This document shows, one piece after another, positions 1 to 8,921 of a stretch of DNA of 64,000 bases. Made by a program: the position numbers and the translations under genes. Origin of the DNA: Fundidesulfovibrio soli (GTDB taxonomy: Bacteria > Desulfobacterota > Desulfovibrionia > Desulfovibrionales > Desulfovibrionaceae); assembly GCF_022808695.1 (NCBI RefSeq), contig NZ_JAKZKW010000001.1:372001-436000 (forward strand). Reading direction: 5' to 3'. A model generated the notes under the pieces. That model made no database searches. It was not told where the DNA came from and saw nothing but the letters and a program-made list of their open reading frames with translations. Numbering within the stretch: the stretch's first letter is position 1; each line of letters begins with the position of its first letter.

Positions 1-1107
1 CTCTACGACGACATCTTCAGCATGACCCGCGAGATCATGCTCGAGCGCGAGCTTCTGGCACGCAAGACGGACCAGATCATCTTTCTGAACACCGTGCTCA
101 CCAGGGCCTCCCAGTCCCTGGAACCGAGCGTCATCCTGGCCAACGCCCGGGAGGACCTGAGCCTGCTCTTCCCCGTGCACGGCCTGCAGGGCGCTTTCTG
201 GCAGCCCGGCGACGACGGCAGGCTTGTGGCTGAGCTGTTCCTGGCCCCCTGCCATGACCAGCAGAGCAGACAGACCTGGATCGACTACCTTCTGGCCAGC
301 TCCACCAAGCTGGCCGGAGGCCCGGTGGACGGCTTCACGGTGGAAAACCTGAACCAGGCCCTTCCGGAGGACTGCCTCACCCTGCCCTCCCCGCAGACCA
401 CGGTGCTTTTGCCCCTCAAGGTGGCGGGGAGCGCCTTCGGCTGCCTGGCCATCAGCAAGGACAAGGACCTGCGCCTCGGCAAGGACCATGTCACCTCGCT
501 CAGCGCGGCCGCCAACCATCTGGCCCTGGCCCTGCGCAACGCCATGCTCTTCCGCGAGGTCAAGACCAAGGCGGACCACGACGGGCTCACCCTCATCCAT
601 AATCGTCAATCCTTTGACGACAAGATCGCCGAAGAACTCAAGCGTCACCAGCGCTACCGGCAGAGCCTGAGCCTGCTGCTGGTCGACCTGGATCACTTCA
701 AGTCCATCAACGACACCCTGGGCCACCAGGCGGGCGACATGGTGCTCAAGGACATTGGAGCCATCCTGGAGGAATCCTGCCGGGAGACCGACTTCGCGGC
801 CCGCTACGGCGGCGAGGAGTTCGTGGTCATCATGCCGCAGACCAACGAGGACCAGGCCTGGGTGCTGGCAGAGCGCCTGCGCCGCAAGATCGAGCACAAG
901 AGCTTCCTGTACGCCGACAAGCAGTTCCAGGTGACCTGCTCCATCGGCGTGGCCACGCTCACGCCGGGCGCGCTCTCCCGCAAGGACGAGCTGATCCGCA
1001 GGGCGGACGAGGCGCTCTACCTCGCCAAGTCCAACGGTCGCAATATGGTCTGCGTCTCCAACGTGCAGGACCAGAAAAAGGTGGTCGGACTCGTCCGTCA
1101 AGGTTGA
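1..1107 (+). CDS. Diguanylate cyclase, GAF-GGDEF (5' end cut by window edge)
   Basis: The reading frame is open from base 1, so the true start lies outside the window; the first ATG (base 22) is probably internal. Counting from that ATG, residues about 25-180 look like a GAF sensory domain and residues about 190-350 are a GGDEF domain that makes cyclic di-GMP from two GTP. The active-site motif is GGEEF at residues 263-267, and DHFKSIND supplies the metal/GTP-binding region. An RETD motif exactly five residues before GGEEF matches the allosteric inhibitory I-site (RxxD), so feedback inhibition by c-di-GMP is expected. No EAL domain is present. The upstream residues are charged and helical, so a further sensory or receiver region probably lies off the edge. 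The signal is unknown. Confidence 0.93.
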   Translation, partial: LYDDIFSMTREIMLERELLARKTDQIIFLNTVLTRASQSLEPSVILANAREDLSLLFPVHGLQGAFWQPGDDGRLVAELFLAPCHDQQSRQTWIDYLLASSTKLAGGPVDGFTVENLNQALPEDCLTLPSPQTTVLLPLKVAGSAFGCLAISKDKDLRLGKDHVTSLSAAANHLALALRNAMLFREVKTKADHDGLTLIHNRQSFDDKIAEELKRHQRYRQSLSLLLVDLDHFKSINDTLGHQAGDMVLKDIGAILEESCRETDFAARYGGEEFVVIMPQTNEDQAWVLAERLRRKIEHKSFLYADKQFQVTCSIGVATLTPGALSRKDELIRRADEALYLAKSNGRNMVCVSNVQDQKKVVGLVRQG

Positions 1108-1144
1108 CTTTCACTCAGGCTGGGCATAGTTGAATCTGCTCTTC

Positions 1145-1221
<77 letters not shown>

Positions 1222-1228
1222 AGAATTT

Positions 1229-1262
1229 AAGGGGTTTAGGTGACACACCTAAACCCCTTTTT
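1229..1262 (+). terminator. Rho-independent terminator after tRNA-Arg
   Basis: A perfect 14-bp inverted repeat (AAGGGGTTTAGGTG and its complement) with a 3-base ACA loop runs into a short T run (1258-1262). It ends the tRNA-Arg transcript. Confidence 0.9.
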
Positions 1263-1276
1263 CGTTGAAGAGCAAG

Positions 1277-1811
1277 TTATGAGCAAGCAGCTTGAAGGGT
1301 CGCCAGTCTACGCCATTGAGGCATCGGCACGACAGCAGTCCTAACGGTCTGGTCCACCTTGAAACTCACTGGCTGCTGTTTAGGACGCGTTAAGGGAACA
1401 TCTCCATGAAATATACCCACCCTGGTTGCCGTTTGCGCATATGAACTTGTACAATTCTTACATGTCCCATTCATGCTGTAACTTTTCATATACACTTTCT
1501 GAAATTGCAAGGGATTCGTAAAGGACGCCACCGCTCGCAATCACAGCGCCAACCAATTTTAAACTAACTTACTCCCGTCCAGCGCAGTCTGGTGACGTAT
1601 ATACAAATTTCCATTCTGCAATATCGTCCGTCAAATTGTGAATGACAAAAAACTTTCCGACTGCTTGATTATAGAATGATAACGGCGCCAAACCGATCGT
1701 CAACACACCAAGAAATTTGTTGTTTGCATCATAAACATTCAACTGCGCCATGGAAACATTCGGAACAGGCAGAACAAGCCAAGTCAATAGCGCAACAAAA
1801 CAAGCCTGCAT
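1277..1811 (-). pseudogene. Decayed small exported-protein gene
   Basis: On the minus strand an ATG at 1811 sits behind a good ribosome site (GGAGA). It opens an 80-residue frame with a signal peptide (MQACFVALLTWLVLP... cut after SMA) followed by LNVYDANNKFLGVLT, a pattern I associate with small exported proteins of Deltaproteobacteria. The frame stops (TAA, 1569-1571) just after SPDCAGRE. The same frame then reads on sensibly for about 36 codons (LVGAVIASGGVLYESL...) to a stop after HEWDM, while a second frame from about base 1480 to 1277 carries YSMNGTCKNCTSSYAQ and PVSFKVD. The simplest reading is one gene broken by an in-frame stop and one frameshift near 1478-1486. It could instead be an intact 80-aa protein. 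Base composition is far more AT-rich than the neighbours. Confidence 0.5.
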
Positions 1812-2063
1812 ATCGTCTCCGCATATGGATACTTGATCAAATAATAATATTGTCTACAAAACAATCGCTGAATTCAAGATGTGAACACATAACAACGCCC
1901 TACATCAGCTTGCTCTTCGCCATTTCTCCAGCAACCCCCATACATTCTAACTCTTTAAAATAAAGACAGTTCTGCGGATTTGGCCACAAATATGATGTTG
2001 ACTGATTGCCTTGCCTCTAATTATGTTGGAGTACTTGATGTAAAACCAGTCCGAGGTGGCACT
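1812..2063. other. AT-rich divergent intergenic region
   Basis: About 250 bases separate the decayed minus-strand gene from the plus-strand exported protein. The stretch is clearly AT-rich, unlike the rest of the window, and should hold divergent promoters. I could not assign a confident -35/-10 pair. No RNA gene is recognisable. Confidence 0.5.
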
Positions 2064-4868
2064 ATGCTCCGCCAGGCATACACGGCAATCCTTCTGGTGT
2101 TGGTGCTGTCAGTCCATTGCGTCGCCTCGGCTGCGACGATCGCGCCGGATTCCATTGCCGGCGAGCTCAAACCGACCATATCTTTCGAATGTTCACCAGC
2201 GAAGCTGCTGAAGACTACCGACCATACCGGCTCGATTGTACTGTTTTATCAGGGTAGTGGAGCCATTGCGCTGGATCTTTCCATCGACGTGCCTGAGTCC
2301 GAGATCAACCGCCATGTCCCGGACGGGGCTTCCATTGTTCCTGGATCCTTGCAGACATTCAAGTCTTTCAGGGATAGCTCCACGGGGTGGACACAGGCAT
2401 TCGACAACGTCCACACCGAATTCCTGTGCCCGCAACTGGGTGATGGCCTCCAGAACAGCTACGAATTTTCCGTCAACGTCCTGCTCCAGTTCAATTGGAC
2501 CAAGACCGTTGGCGAGGAGACTACTTCGGGACTGGTCCAGAAAACAGGAGAATCGACCGCTTACATATTCGTACTCAAAAACCGGCGCATAACCGTCTCC
2601 GCAGCGGACACCGTCTGGGTGACCGTCGACAACGTGGTGACGGAAGATACCGGCAACATCATCACGGGTACGGCCGTTCCGGCCGAAGGGCTCAGCGTCA
2701 GCGTGAAGAACCTGCCGGGATCGGCACGCGTGAACCCCGATCAACAGACCACCAACTCCTCGGGCCTCGCCGTGTTCGAACTGTTCGTGGATCCGAGCGC
2801 GTTCGCCGCGCCCTCCGCCGCCGCGTCAAAATCGTCCTCGAGACCGGCCGACATCTCCGACGGTACGGTCTCCATCGGCCTCACTGTGGAGGTGGACAGC
2901 AAGGACACCGTGACCACCACGGCCAAACGCTCCTTCGGCTGGGTCGAGAGCGTCGTCGGGACCGTCTGGATGACCCAGCCCCTGACCCCCGAACCCCAGT
3001 TGGTGTCGCCGGGCATGCCTCTCGTCCCGGGTGCGCACATCTATGGGGAGCGCCAGGTGAGCCCGTACAACACGGTCTACCCGAGCGTCTCGCTCTCCTT
3101 CGGCAACGGCATGGGCACAACGGATTTTGACCTCTGTGACGACAACGGCGGCCAGGTCCTGGTGGAGATCGGCAACGGCAGCGCCTCGATCCTCGGCAAA
3201 AAGCCGAGCACAATGGACATCTGGCTCAACCAACTGCACTACAACGCCTTCTACGAGCCCCGACGGCTGGTGGGCGCGGTCGTGGACACGGCGGCCGGGG
3301 CCATAGCCAAGGGGCTGACCGGCGGATACGGCTTCGTGATAAGCACAACGGTCGGGCAGCTCGCCAAATACGGCGTCCACACCCTGCGGGACTACTGGGA
3401 CCAGCGCCCCCTGCCCCCGAATTCCGTCCAGCGGGATTCGCCCCAGGGCCTGGCTCCTGTGGCCGCCGCCCCTCCGCCCAGTGCGAGCCAGGGCTCCCGC
3501 CACACCATCGAACTGTTGGCCAACGGCAAACTTCGCGTGGAAAACAGGGGGCAAACACTCGCCCTGACGGACACATCGGGCAACTCGCAGCTGATTCCAG
3601 GCGGCACAAGCCGCACACTTGACCTGATCGGCTCCACCACAGCCGGGGCCGCGGTGGCGCTTCCCGCGCCTTCAGGGACGCTCAACGCCGGCCTGACCCT
3701 CTCGCCAGCCGACGGGGCGCTGCTGACCACGCGCTGCCCCACCCTAGGGGTCAGCCATCCCATTTCCGGAAACGACATGGTGGACCCCAGTGGCTGCCAG
3801 ATGTGGGTGAACGGCAGGGATGTAAGCGCGTCGCTCCAGGGGAGCTGGAGCGGGCACACCTACAAGGTCTGGCCTGAAGCCCAGCTGAACGAGGGGCTCA
3901 ACACGCTGGAAGTCCGGGTCGTCACGCTTGCCGGGCGGGTGCTCACAGCCAAATCGACGTTCACGGCCACGGGTGGGCCAGCCATGCCCAAAGGCCTGGA
4001 GATTCTGCCGGGTAAGGCCGCCATCAGCCTGCGCTGGACGCCGAACACCGAGAATGACCTGAACGCATACAAAGTGGCCAGGGCGTCCAGCGAAGCCGGC
4101 CCATGGACCGAGATCGGGCAAAGTCCCGAGCCCATATGGGTGGACGGGGAGGCTCCCGGCGGCACGAGCTGCTACCGGGTGGCCGCGAAGAACGGCTCCA
4201 CCACCGGCGCATGGTCCGTTCCCGCCTGCGCCGCCAAGCTCGCGGGCTCCACCCCGGCGCCGTCCCAAGTGGGCAGCGTCTCCGCGACGAACACCAACGG
4301 GCGGCTGGAACTGCGCTTTGCCCGACCCGGCCCTACGACCATCGGGTTCCGGCTGGGTCGGGGCACGTCGGCGCAAGGGCCATTCAGCTCCTGCCTGCCC
4401 CAGGACCGGACGCTTGGCCGCGCCGCCTTCGTTGATGAGGCGGCCCTGGCCGGCGTGCCCTATTATTACCAGTTCACTCCCGTGGACCGTGACGGAAACT
4501 CCGGAACACCCAGCGTCCAGGGGCCGTTCACCTTGGCGGCCAGCGCGCCGCCGGCCCCGGAGGCCGTCAGTGCGGTCCTCAGCGGCAATTCGGCGCTCAT
4601 CCGCTGGAATCCGTCCGCCTACCTGGGGCTCACCGGGTATCGCATCCACAAATGGACGCCGGAAACCGGGTGGCGGGTGCTCAATCCCACCGGAGCGGTC
4701 ACGGGGACCTCATACAAGGATGCCATGCCGCGCCGCAGCGTGCGCCTGTATGCGGTGTCCGCGGTGAACGCCACCGGCGAGGGCGCCCCCAGCCAGCCGG
4801 TGGAGGTGAACTCCTACGCGGCCACGGGCCCGGTCGCCCTGCCGCTCAGTTTGCTACTGACCAACTAG
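2064..4868 (+). CDS. Large exported protein with three C-terminal fibronectin-III-like domains
   Basis: The chosen ATG has a ribosome site GAGGTGG five bases upstream and gives a 934-aa product; a TTG 28 codons earlier is less likely. Residues 1-28 form a signal peptide ending in VASAA. The first 290 residues look like beta-rich, Ig-like surface modules. Residues about 296-400 (SVVGTVWMTQ...LVSPGMPLVPGAHIY) weakly resemble a FecR-type beta domain. Three fibronectin-III-like repeats follow at about 638-725, 730-826 and 830-919, each with the typical LRW or IRW strand and a Y-R/Y-I-V strand. The role is probably extracellular or periplasmic binding or scaffolding; no catalytic motif is seen. 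There is no sorting signal or C-terminal membrane anchor. It stands alone between an AT-rich region and a terminator. Confidence 0.8.
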   Translation: MLRQAYTAILLVLVLSVHCVASAATIAPDSIAGELKPTISFECSPAKLLKTTDHTGSIVLFYQGSGAIALDLSIDVPESEINRHVPDGASIVPGSLQTFKSFRDSSTGWTQAFDNVHTEFLCPQLGDGLQNSYEFSVNVLLQFNWTKTVGEETTSGLVQKTGESTAYIFVLKNRRITVSAADTVWVTVDNVVTEDTGNIITGTAVPAEGLSVSVKNLPGSARVNPDQQTTNSSGLAVFELFVDPSAFAAPSAAASKSSSRPADISDGTVSIGLTVEVDSKDTVTTTAKRSFGWVESVVGTVWMTQPLTPEPQLVSPGMPLVPGAHIYGERQVSPYNTVYPSVSLSFGNGMGTTDFDLCDDNGGQVLVEIGNGSASILGKKPSTMDIWLNQLHYNAFYEPRRLVGAVVDTAAGAIAKGLTGGYGFVISTTVGQLAKYGVHTLRDYWDQRPLPPNSVQRDSPQGLAPVAAAPPPSASQGSRHTIELLANGKLRVENRGQTLALTDTSGNSQLIPGGTSRTLDLIGSTTAGAAVALPAPSGTLNAGLTLSPADGALLTTRCPTLGVSHPISGNDMVDPSGCQMWVNGRDVSASLQGSWSGHTYKVWPEAQLNEGLNTLEVRVVTLAGRVLTAKSTFTATGGPAMPKGLEILPGKAAISLRWTPNTENDLNAYKVARASSEAGPWTEIGQSPEPIWVDGEAPGGTSCYRVAAKNGSTTGAWSVPACAAKLAGSTPAPSQVGSVSATNTNGRLELRFARPGPTTIGFRLGRGTSAQGPFSSCLPQDRTLGRAAFVDEAALAGVPYYYQFTPVDRDGNSGTPSVQGPFTLAASAPPAPEAVSAVLSGNSALIRWNPSAYLGLTGYRIHKWTPETGWRVLNPTGAVTGTSYKDAMPRRSVRLYAVSAVNATGEGAPSQPVEVNSYAATGPVALPLSLLLTN

Positions 4869-4922
4869 CGAGGCCCAAGGACATCCCAACGCGGCTCCGG
4901 CATGAAACGCCAAAGCCCACAG

Positions 4923-4962
4923 ACCCCGGCCGAGAGCGATCTCTCGAGCCGGGGTTCTTATT
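4923..4962 (+). terminator. Terminator after the FN3 protein
   Basis: ACCCCGGC plus CGAGAG pairs with CTCTCG plus GCCGGGGT around a CGAT loop, with one bulged A, followed by a T-rich TTCTTATTC. The remaining bases to 5181 hold no recognisable gene or RNA. Confidence 0.8.
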
Positions 4963-5181
4963 CAATCGTGTTTCTGTCTCGGATTGAGGGGCAAAATCTA
5001 CGTGGAGATATCAGGAGAGAGCAACCGAGGTTATCGAGTCCGTCGCCACACGAGAATGTCCGGGCAGCCGGTGTGACTCAGGCAAGCCAGCCCTGGCAGA
5101 GCCTGCTGGCCGCCGGGCTGGCGAGTGCCCTATCCGCTTCAGATTGCATGGCGCTCTTGGGCCAGCTGCCCCCAAACAAGC

Positions 5182-5625
5182 TTAAATCTGGCGAACGGGC
5201 GTATTCACCAGGAACAGCGAACATGGGAGCTTGCCCAGGAGGTCTTTGGCGGTGTCGCGCACTGTCGCCGTACCGCGCCAGAAGGGGTGGGCCATCACCA
5301 TCAGGCCGTAGCCTCCTGTCCGGGCCTCCTTGAGGAGTTCCTCGCGCACCACGCCCTGGACGACCTTCACCTCCAGTTCGATGCCCTCGGCCCTGGAGCG
5401 CAACTCAGCCGTGAGCCTCTCGGAGTCCTTCACGTCCTCCTGCCCGGCGTACTCGATGTAGCTGCCGCGTACTGTGGATCCGGAGAGCCAGTCGTGGCCG
5501 GTGTAGTCGCTCCAGTTGCCGTCGAGCACGAACAAGGCCATGAGAGGCTCCCCCCGTTCGCGGGAGAGCCTCACGGCTTCGTCCATGGCCTGGGTGGATT
5601 CATCCAGAGCCAACAGAATGCTCAT
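5182..5625 (-). CDS. Universal stress protein (UspA family), distal copy
   Basis: This 147-aa protein has the Usp alpha/beta fold signature: an N-terminal ILLALDESTQAMDEAVRL strand-helix, a middle acidic region, and GGYGLMVMAHP followed by CSLFLVNTPV. The usual ATP-binding G-x2-G-x9-G-S/T signature is degenerate (HPFWRGTATVRD), so it may be a non-ATP-binding type. Its ATG overlaps the stop of the biotinyl-like gene by one base (TAATG), which implies translational coupling. It is the last gene of a four-gene minus-strand operon and differs clearly in sequence from the first Usp, so the two are not recent duplicates. Confidence 0.85.
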   Translation of the reverse strand: MSILLALDESTQAMDEAVRLSRERGEPLMALFVLDGNWSDYTGHDWLSGSTVRGSYIEYAGQEDVKDSERLTAELRSRAEGIELEVKVVQGVVREELLKEARTGGYGLMVMAHPFWRGTATVRDTAKDLLGKLPCSLFLVNTPVRQI

Positions 5626-6026
5626 TAGGGAAGCGTCCCCTTTACATGCTCCACCACCAGCAGGCCGTTGCCCTTCTTGAAGGCGTCGCCAGGTTTCTTC
5701 TTGAGTTCCAGAACCTTGCCTGGAGTCTTGGACTTGAAAGTCTCGGTGGCCTTGCTCTCCTCCAGCTTGCCCTCGACGAATTTCTTCTTCACGGTTTCAT
5801 AGGTGTACAGGGGCTGTCCTTCCTTGATGGTGTCGCCCATGGCCACCTTCATCTCGACGAGCTTGCCGTCCGCGGGGGCTTTGATGGTCACTTTGTCCAG
5901 GAAAAAGGCCATGTAGATCATCACCGAGGCGGCCACCAGGACGGCGAAGCAGATGGCCCCGAAGTCCTCGTGACGGTCAGTCTTGAAAACGGTGAGCTTT
6001 CCGCTCTTCGCAGCAGCTTGAGACAT
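5625..6026 (-). CDS. Membrane-anchored biotinyl/lipoyl-like protein
   Basis: This 133-aa protein has a short cytoplasmic N-terminus, one transmembrane helix (about residues 22-43), then a compact domain of two hammerhead-like halves: IKAPADGKLVEMKVAMGDTI (48-67) and KTPGKVLELKKKPGDAFKKG (100-119). Between them is ETVKK (77-81), at the place where biotinyl domains have EAMKM and lipoyl domains ETDKA, so Lys80 or Lys81 could carry a cofactor. That modification is inference, because the flanking Met/Asp residues are absent. The same fold also occurs unmodified in membrane-fusion proteins. It lies 16 bases after the transporter gene and overlaps the next Usp gene, so it is probably an accessory subunit of the transporter. 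Confidence 0.75.
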   Translation of the reverse strand: MSQAAAKSGKLTVFKTDRHEDFGAICFAVLVAASVMIYMAFFLDKVTIKAPADGKLVEMKVAMGDTIKEGQPLYTYETVKKKFVEGKLEESKATETFKSKTPGKVLELKKKPGDAFKKGNGLLVVEHVKGTLP

Positions 6027-6042
6027 ACGTTCCTCCTACAGG

Positions 6043-7158
6043 CTAGAACGGGGCGGACTTGGGGATGATGGTCAGGACCATGATGAGCGCCAGCACGTAC
6101 TTGATCGTTCCGGCGGTGAGGCCGACGATCAGGGGCTTGCCTCCGGCGGCCTTGATCTCGCCGAAGTCGATGTAGGCGCCCAGGCCCACCATTCCGATGC
6201 CGAAGATCCACTGCATCAGGGTGCGCAGCAGATGGGAGGTCTCGGAGCCTTCCTGGCCCAGAAGACCCAGGGAGGACAGCACGGTCATGCCCACGAAACC
6301 CAGCACGAAGATGGGGAACTTGGATTTGAGAATCTGCCACAAGCTCACGTTCTGGGCCTCTACGTCGTCCTTGTTGCCGCTCCAGTACCAGACGGTGATC
6401 ACGAAGACCACGAAGGGGATGATGATGACGCGCATCACGTTCCACAACTCGCCGTAAGCCACGGCCGTGCCGGGAGCCACCAGCGGGTTGAAGGCCAGAC
6501 AGGCGGCCAGCACCTGGCCGGAGTTCAGGATGCCCGTGCCGACCCACACGCCGTACTGGTAGTCGGAGAAGTGGAACAGGTTGCCCAGGTAGGGGGAGAT
6601 GAACATGGTCAGCACGCCGAAGCCAAGGATGGTGGCGATGGCCAGAGCCACCTCGGCCGGCTTGGCCTTGACGCCGGGACTGGTGGCCACCGCGGCCGAA
6701 ACGCCGCACACGCCGCAGGCAGCGCACATGACGCCGATGAGGGAGCGGTCCATGTTCAGGCGCTTGCCCAGCCACATGACCAGCACCACCGAGCCGAACA
6801 CGAACACCGAGATCAGGAACGCCGCCTGGAATCCCAGTTTGGCCAGGCCGCCCAGGGTGTAGATGGAGCCCAGCATGATGACGCCGGTCTTGATGAACAG
6901 GCGCGTGGTGCGGAAACCATCGGCCAGGAACGCGGGAATCGTGCCCCTGAAAATGACGTTGCGGTACAACACGCCCATGACGATGGAAATGATGATGTAG
7001 TTCAGGTTGAGAACGCGCGAGAAGAATTGCTTGTAGCCTAAGAAGTCGACCGGCTTCAGCGCCTCCTCGGCCCAGTTGGCAAACAGGAACGTGCCTACCA
7101 TCAGGGCAAGGCCCGGCACGATGCCCAAGAGACCGCCGGCTGCACCTTTATTTTCCAT
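6043..7158 (-). CDS. UPF0324/YeiH-type putative sulfate exporter family transporter
   Basis: This 371-aa, highly hydrophobic protein has about ten transmembrane segments and begins with a cytoplasmic MENKGAAGG. Family signatures include LADGFRTTRLFIKTGVIMLGS, the small-residue stretch CAACGVCGVSAAVATSPGVKAKP and VWVGTGILNSGQVLAA. The family is annotated as putative sulfate exporters, but the true substrate is not established. Length is near the family norm. It lies between a Usp gene (37 bases upstream) and the biotinyl-like protein (16 bases downstream). In a sulfate reducer, a sulfur oxyanion or another small anion would be plausible cargo. Confidence 0.85.
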   Translation of the reverse strand: MENKGAAGGLLGIVPGLALMVGTFLFANWAEEALKPVDFLGYKQFFSRVLNLNYIIISIVMGVLYRNVIFRGTIPAFLADGFRTTRLFIKTGVIMLGSIYTLGGLAKLGFQAAFLISVFVFGSVVLVMWLGKRLNMDRSLIGVMCAACGVCGVSAAVATSPGVKAKPAEVALAIATILGFGVLTMFISPYLGNLFHFSDYQYGVWVGTGILNSGQVLAACLAFNPLVAPGTAVAYGELWNVMRVIIIPFVVFVITVWYWSGNKDDVEAQNVSLWQILKSKFPIFVLGFVGMTVLSSLGLLGQEGSETSHLLRTLMQWIFGIGMVGLGAYIDFGEIKAAGGKPLIVGLTAGTIKYVLALIMVLTIIPKSAPF

Positions 7159-7194
7159 TGCTCTTCACTCCTTTGCTTTCCTGCGTTCCACAAA

Positions 7195-7617
7195 CTACTT
7201 CACGATCAGAGTGTTCACGTCCGCCAAACCCGCCACCCGCGAAGATACCGAGCCAAGAAACATCTTCGCCGCGCCGTGCTTGCCGTGGCTGCCCACCACG
7301 ATAAGCTCCGACTTCAACTCCCGGGCGGCTTCCACGATGGCCTCGGCAGGGCGGCCGTTCTTGATGACGATCTCCGCCTTGATGCCTTTGGAGGCCAACG
7401 CATCGGAAACCTTCTTCATCAGGCCCCTGGCCTCAGTGTTCAGGCTGCTGGCGACCAGGTCGCAGTCCTCGTTGGAGAGTTCTTCCGTCGCTAGGCACAA
7501 GTCCGGCACCACGGTGACGATATCCACTTTGCCGCCTAATCCACCGGCAATCCGGATAGCGACATCCAGGGCCTTGGCAGCTTGGACAGAACCGTCGTGA
7601 GCAACAAGAACATTCAT
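7195..7617 (-). CDS. Universal stress protein (UspA family), operon leader
   Basis: The ATG at 7617 follows an excellent ribosome site (AAAGGAGG), which rules out an ATG 14 codons earlier. The 140-aa product starts MNVLVAHDGSVQAAKAL and ends with GSHGKHGAAKMFLGSVSSRV, close to the G-x2-G-x9-G-S ATP-binding signature of UspA proteins. It therefore probably binds ATP, unlike the second Usp of the operon. As the first gene, it sets expression of the transporter and biotinyl-like genes behind it. The 190 bases upstream, to 7808, should contain the operon promoter, but I could not assign one. Confidence 0.9.
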   Translation of the reverse strand: MNVLVAHDGSVQAAKALDVAIRIAGGLGGKVDIVTVVPDLCLATEELSNEDCDLVASSLNTEARGLMKKVSDALASKGIKAEIVIKNGRPAEAIVEAARELKSELIVVGSHGKHGAAKMFLGSVSSRVAGLADVNTLIVK

Positions 7618-7807
7618 CGTGCAACCTCCTTTCATGGTGGCGCAGGGCGTTCCCTGCAAATCAAAGAACCGTTGAGAAACAGCGGGGTGTCTCCTGTGGC
7701 CATTCCGCTTGCCGGACGTATGTGTCCCCAGGCGGAGTGAGGCAAGAGTCTGGCTGTTTGATCCGGATGTTACCCTCTCCGATCATATCCGGTGTGCTTT
7801 GCCCGGC

Positions 7808-8281
7808 CTAACCCAGCAAACGCCAGGCGAGGTCGGCGCTTTTCACCTTCTTCAGGGGCACCGGTTTCCTGTCTGGCAAGACCAGGTGAACAGACGCTCC
7901 GGGGACAGCCTTCAAAAGAGCCCAGACCCTGTCCCAAAGTCTATCGAGGCGTTCGCGAAGTTCACGTTCTTGAGGATGCTCAATGGTCATGTCGTAGCTT
8001 GAAAATGCTGAAACCAGGGCGTTGGCCACGTCCATCCAGTCCGTCTCGGGAATTGACAGGGTCGGGCGAACCCTCACGATCACACGCCATGCCGGCGGAT
8101 CCATCGATTTTTGCGCAACAAATGGCGGAGCGCATTCCAATGTTTCTTCACAGGCTGAGGCGATGGCAGAGGCAAGGGACTCGCCACCGGTCACCAAGAG
8201 AGTGAAGCTTTCTCCCATCACGAGGTAACCCTCTGCGAAGAAGGAGGCACCGGAATTGCGGAGGACTTTGTCCCGCGTCAT
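7808..8281 (-). CDS. Hypothetical protein
   Basis: I do not recognise this 157-aa protein. It is soluble, with no signal peptide or membrane segment. The middle carries ARLD-type charged helices (ERELRERLDRLWDRVWALLK) and the C-terminus is a basic strand-rich tail (VHLVLPDRKPVPLKKVKSADLAW). Codon use looks normal for the genome and the frame has ordinary residue composition, so I take it as real. The start at 8281 has only a weak G-rich ribosome site, and an internal ATG at 8218 is possible. It is not clearly part of the Usp operon, being 190 bases upstream of it on the same strand. Confidence 0.6.
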   Translation of the reverse strand: MTRDKVLRNSGASFFAEGYLVMGESFTLLVTGGESLASAIASACEETLECAPPFVAQKSMDPPAWRVIVRVRPTLSIPETDWMDVANALVSAFSSYDMTIEHPQERELRERLDRLWDRVWALLKAVPGASVHLVLPDRKPVPLKKVKSADLAWRLLG

Positions 8282-8921
8282 GCCCCACCGGGCATGTCGC
8301 AGGAAATGTCTTTATTCGTAAACCACATGCACCTTATTCGTCACGATGTAAACCTTCCGGCCTGTGTATTGCCCACGCTTTGCCTGGAACCCGCGCAGGC
8401 CCCGCCGTGGCCGAGGCCCGCCAAGGTGTCAGGGCGCATGTCTGGCAAATCGGGGTCTGACAGGCACCTCCAGCGACTGTGAGCAGACACACGGTGCCTA
8501 CAACTTTGGAGCGTGATTCAAGCGGGCCGTGCCTGAGGCGCGCTTGAGCACCCGTTAAGGTTTTCCAGGCGTCTCGCGACGCTCCTGATGCGGGAGCCCG
8601 GACCACACGGACTCCTCCAACATGATGCGAGCGTGGGCAATTGTGGACCGAATCGCTAACAGCGGGACGACTTCCCACCCGCCCTTCCCCTGCCGTCATG
8701 CCCTGCGGGTTGCGGTATGTTCGGCGGGACGATGTTGTGCGACGGACCTGCTCAAAAACGTGCCCGGTGAATATTCTTGCGATCCGATTAAGCCAGGTTG
8801 CAGCATGGGGAGATGTTGTCAAAAGCAACTTAACCGATAGAAACCACGCCCATGGTTGCCATGACTCCATTTTTTTGTTTAAATTGAACAGTAAGTTGTC
8901 AATCATAACAAGACCAAGTCT
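8282..8921. other. 640-base stretch with no assignable gene
   Basis: Frames are open here on both strands, but none has a convincing ribosome site and protein-like sequence together. The last 100 bases (8830-8921) turn AT-rich and probably contain the promoter of the solute-binding protein gene; no clear -35/-10 pair is seen. I see no tRNA, repeat or riboswitch. Confidence 0.4.
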
